From Flavivirga algicola (GTDB lineage Bacteria > Bacteroidota > Bacteroidia > Flavobacteriales > Flavobacteriaceae), in assembly GCF_012910715.1 (NCBI RefSeq), contig NZ_JABBHF010000009.1, forward strand, positions 1 to 64,000: a stretch of DNA of 64,000 bases. Direction: 5' to 3'. Position numbers and translations under genes: made by a program. This document shows positions 62,236-64,000 of the stretch, one piece after another (the first letter of the stretch is position 1; each line of letters begins with the position of its first letter). The notes under the pieces were generated by a model. The model was not told the origin of the DNA, made no database searches, and worked only from the letters and a program-made list of their open reading frames with translations.

Positions 62236-63255
62236 ATGATAGATAAGATAAAAGAACTCATTGAAGAAGCCGAAACCTTTAAAGCTCAAACAAAAGAAGA
62301 GGTAGAAGCGTTTCGTATAAAATATCTAGGTAAAAAAGGATTACTAAATGACTTTTTTGCTGAGTTTAAAAATGTAGCGAACGATCAGAAAAAAGAATTT
62401 GGTCAAACTATCAATAAGTTAAAAAAAACAGCCGAGAATAAAGTAAACGCCTTAAAAGAAGAGTTAGAAAGTAAAGAGGAAACAAAAGGCGTTTATGGTG
62501 ATTTATCACGCCCTGGAGAACCTATTCAAATTGGTGCGCGTCATCCAATTTCGATTGTAAAGAATCAAATTATTGACATTTTTTCACGTATCGGTTTTAA
62601 TGTTAGTGAAGGTCCTGAAATAGAAGATGATTGGCATAATTTCACAGCTTTAAACTTACCAGAGTATCATCCAGCACGTGACATGCAGGACACGTTTTTT
62701 ATTCAAACTAACCCAGATATCTTACTACGAACCCATACCAGTTCTGTACAAGTACGCTATATGGAAAATAACAAACCTCCTATTCGTACTATTTCTCCAG
62801 GTCGGGTGTATCGAAATGAAGCCATCTCTGCTCGGTCACACTGTTTTTTCCATCAATTGGAGGGATTATATATAGATAAAGACGTGAGTTTTGCAGATTT
62901 AAAACAAACACTTCAACACTTTACTACCGAAATGTTTGGAAAATCTAAAATACGTCTCCGTCCGTCGTACTTCCCATTTACAGAACCAAGTGCAGAAATT
63001 GATGTATACTGGGGCTTAGAAACAGAAACCGATTATAAAATAACCAAAGGCACAGGTTGGTTAGAAATTGGAGGTTGTGGTATGGTAGACCCTAATGTTT
63101 TAGAAAACTGTAACATAGATCCAACCGAGTATTCAGGATTTGCATTTGGTGTTGGTATAGACCGTATAGCTATGTTATTACATCAAATAGGCGATATTCG
63201 TTTATTAAGTGAAAATGATGTAAGATTCCTAGAGCAGTTCAAGAGCGCTTTCTAG
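62236..63255 (+). CDS. pheS: Phenylalanine-tRNA ligase alpha subunit
   Basis: The 339-residue protein charges tRNA-Phe together with PheT, which is not in this window. The N-terminal coiled coil (residues 1-85) is followed by the class II core: HPISIVKNQIIDIFSRIGFNVSEGPEIEDDWHNF (in pieces), LRTHTSSVQVRYM (motif 2 region), GRVYRNEAISARSHCFFHQLEGLYID and motif 3 GFAFGVGIDRIAMLLHQIGDIR. The length is standard for bacterial PheS. Confidence 0.96.
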   Translation: MIDKIKELIEEAETFKAQTKEEVEAFRIKYLGKKGLLNDFFAEFKNVANDQKKEFGQTINKLKKTAENKVNALKEELESKEETKGVYGDLSRPGEPIQIGARHPISIVKNQIIDIFSRIGFNVSEGPEIEDDWHNFTALNLPEYHPARDMQDTFFIQTNPDILLRTHTSSVQVRYMENNKPPIRTISPGRVYRNEAISARSHCFFHQLEGLYIDKDVSFADLKQTLQHFTTEMFGKSKIRLRPSYFPFTEPSAEIDVYWGLETETDYKITKGTGWLEIGGCGMVDPNVLENCNIDPTEYSGFAFGVGIDRIAMLLHQIGDIRLLSENDVRFLEQFKSAF

Positions 63256-63263
63256 TTACACCC

Positions 63264-63707
63264 CTATACCCCATACGTTTTTTTAGCACTTTTTATCTGA
63301 TCTTCTTCTGTAGTTTCAGGGTAAAGGATATATTTAGGAGCAATTATTTTTCTAACATTATCGATCGATATCTTGATAATGTTAGAAAATGGAAATTTTC
63401 CCTCTGTCATACCTAATATAATAGATTCCATAGTTGCATATTCTAAATCATTTTTAGATACGATCTCTGCCTTTCCATTAATTTTAAAACCTTTTTGCAC
63501 AAAAACATCTATAAAGCTAACACATACATTATCGTTCTCTTTAATATTTTTAACCGATAACGGAGATGCTATGTTGGCAATAATAATAGCGTTTTCTGGA
63601 TAGAAGGCAAATACTTCTTTAGGAGACACATTAGGGATGTTATCGGATGAAGATGTAGCCAGCCAACACAATACACTTTTATCAATATAAGCCTTTAAAT
63701 CATTCAT
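63264..63707 (-). CDS. Pyridoxamine 5'-phosphate oxidase-like flavin-binding protein
   Basis: The 147-residue protein has the split-barrel PNPOx-like pattern: VLCWLATSSSDNIPNVSPKEVFAFYPENAIIIANIASPLSVKNIKENDNVCVSFID (in pieces), then KGFKINGKAEIVSK. Members of this group bind FMN and often act as small flavin reductases or general pyridoxamine oxidase-like proteins; the substrate is unknown. It converges with pheS, their stops 8 nt apart. Confidence 0.82.
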   Translation of the reverse strand: MNDLKAYIDKSVLCWLATSSSDNIPNVSPKEVFAFYPENAIIIANIASPLSVKNIKENDNVCVSFIDVFVQKGFKINGKAEIVSKNDLEYATMESIILGMTEGKFPFSNIIKISIDNVRKIIAPKYILYPETTEEDQIKSAKKTYGV

Positions 63708-63805
63708 GAAATTCAGTTAAAAGGGTAATCGCTAAAATAACTATTTTATCAAAATGGCATTCTTTAAAAAACACTTATTTTTGTGCTTTTAAATAAATCA
63801 CTAAA

Positions 63806-64000
63806 GTGAAAAAAGACATCCAAATTCCTAAAGTTGAAGGCGTTTATGTAGCTGTTGTAAACGAATACAATGATATTTATAAAACAAACGACTGGAATGC
63901 CTACATCATAAACGATAAAGACATAGATTTAGAGATGGTTCTTATTGTTACCAGTGGGTATTCTGAGGATAAACAAACATCAATATTTAGAAAAAAGTTA
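63806..64000 (+). CDS. Conserved flavobacterial protein (5' part, runs off the window)
   Basis: From GTG at 63806 the frame is open for 65 codons to the window end (VKKDIQIPKVEGVYVAVVNEYND..., then WNAYIINDKDIDLEMVLIVTSGYSEDKQTS). I recall homologues beside pheS in Flavobacteriia, of unknown function and sometimes mislabelled after pheS. No signal peptide is seen. The GTG start is the only one that fits the conserved opening KKDIQIP. Confidence 0.7.
   Translation, partial: MKKDIQIPKVEGVYVAVVNEYNDIYKTNDWNAYIINDKDIDLEMVLIVTSGYSEDKQTSIFRKKL

Overview
The window looks like chromosome of a marine member of the Flavobacteriaceae (Bacteroidetes). The DNA is AT-rich and lacks Shine-Dalgarno-like leaders. 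Several putative promoters carry the Bacteroidetes -7 motif TAnnTTTG. Secreted proteins end in gliding-motility/type IX secretion (T9SS) type B sorting domains, a PorP/SprF protein is present, and lipoproteins and outer-membrane barrels are frequent. A secreted GH16 agarase-type hydrolase suggests contact with red-algal polysaccharide. I see no rRNA, tRNA, CRISPR array, insertion sequence or prophage.

Layout. 1-1765: the 3' end of a repeat-rich T9SS type B surface protein plus its PorP/SprF partner, followed by two copies of a hairpin joined to an invariant 42-nt element. 2200-6535 (minus): purF, a PfkB sugar kinase, a viroplasmin-type RNase H and purN. 6811-11195 (plus): acpP, fabF, rnc, an IPExxxVDY protein and pyk, with unusual RNA structure in and before rnc. 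11236-14764 (minus): an outer-membrane barrel, then an ECF sigma/anti-sigma operon with a secreted lipoprotein and an LTxxQ-like protein. 14885-17982: dinB, a CYTH protein, a YciI-like lipoprotein and a membrane-anchored EEP hydrolase. 17979-30429: pbpC and a giant alpha-2-macroglobulin, normally neighbours, separated by a GH16 enzyme, a YqjF protein and a T9SS type B protein. 30552-39522: an isoaspartyl peptidase, a DUF1963 protein, a CAP lipoprotein, an ALDH7-type dehydrogenase, small envelope proteins and a DUF1800/DUF1501 pair.

39594-40808 is a decayed or mis-sequenced stretch. Three consecutive minus-strand genes each need one frameshift correction, and two of the shifts fall in homopolymers. 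A short remnant of the same barrel family lies 3 kb away. 41403-45353 holds an AlbA_2-type protein, a phosphodiester glycosidase, an SDR and a DUF4382 lipoprotein. 45533-54815 is a complete Bat (aerotolerance-type) operon: MoxR, DUF58, a membrane protein, BatA, BatB, BatC, BatD and BatE. 54868-60970 is a probable inorganic-carbon module: small secreted acidic protein, SulP, universal stress protein, DUF2490 barrel, SulP-STAS and beta-carbonic anhydrase. 61137-64000 holds cvpA, a small conserved protein, pheS, a PNPOx-like protein and the start of a further gene.

Assignments come from reading protein motifs by eye. No alignment or database search was run. Start sites were moved to the first convincing ATG where the longest reading frame began at an implausible TTG or GTG.
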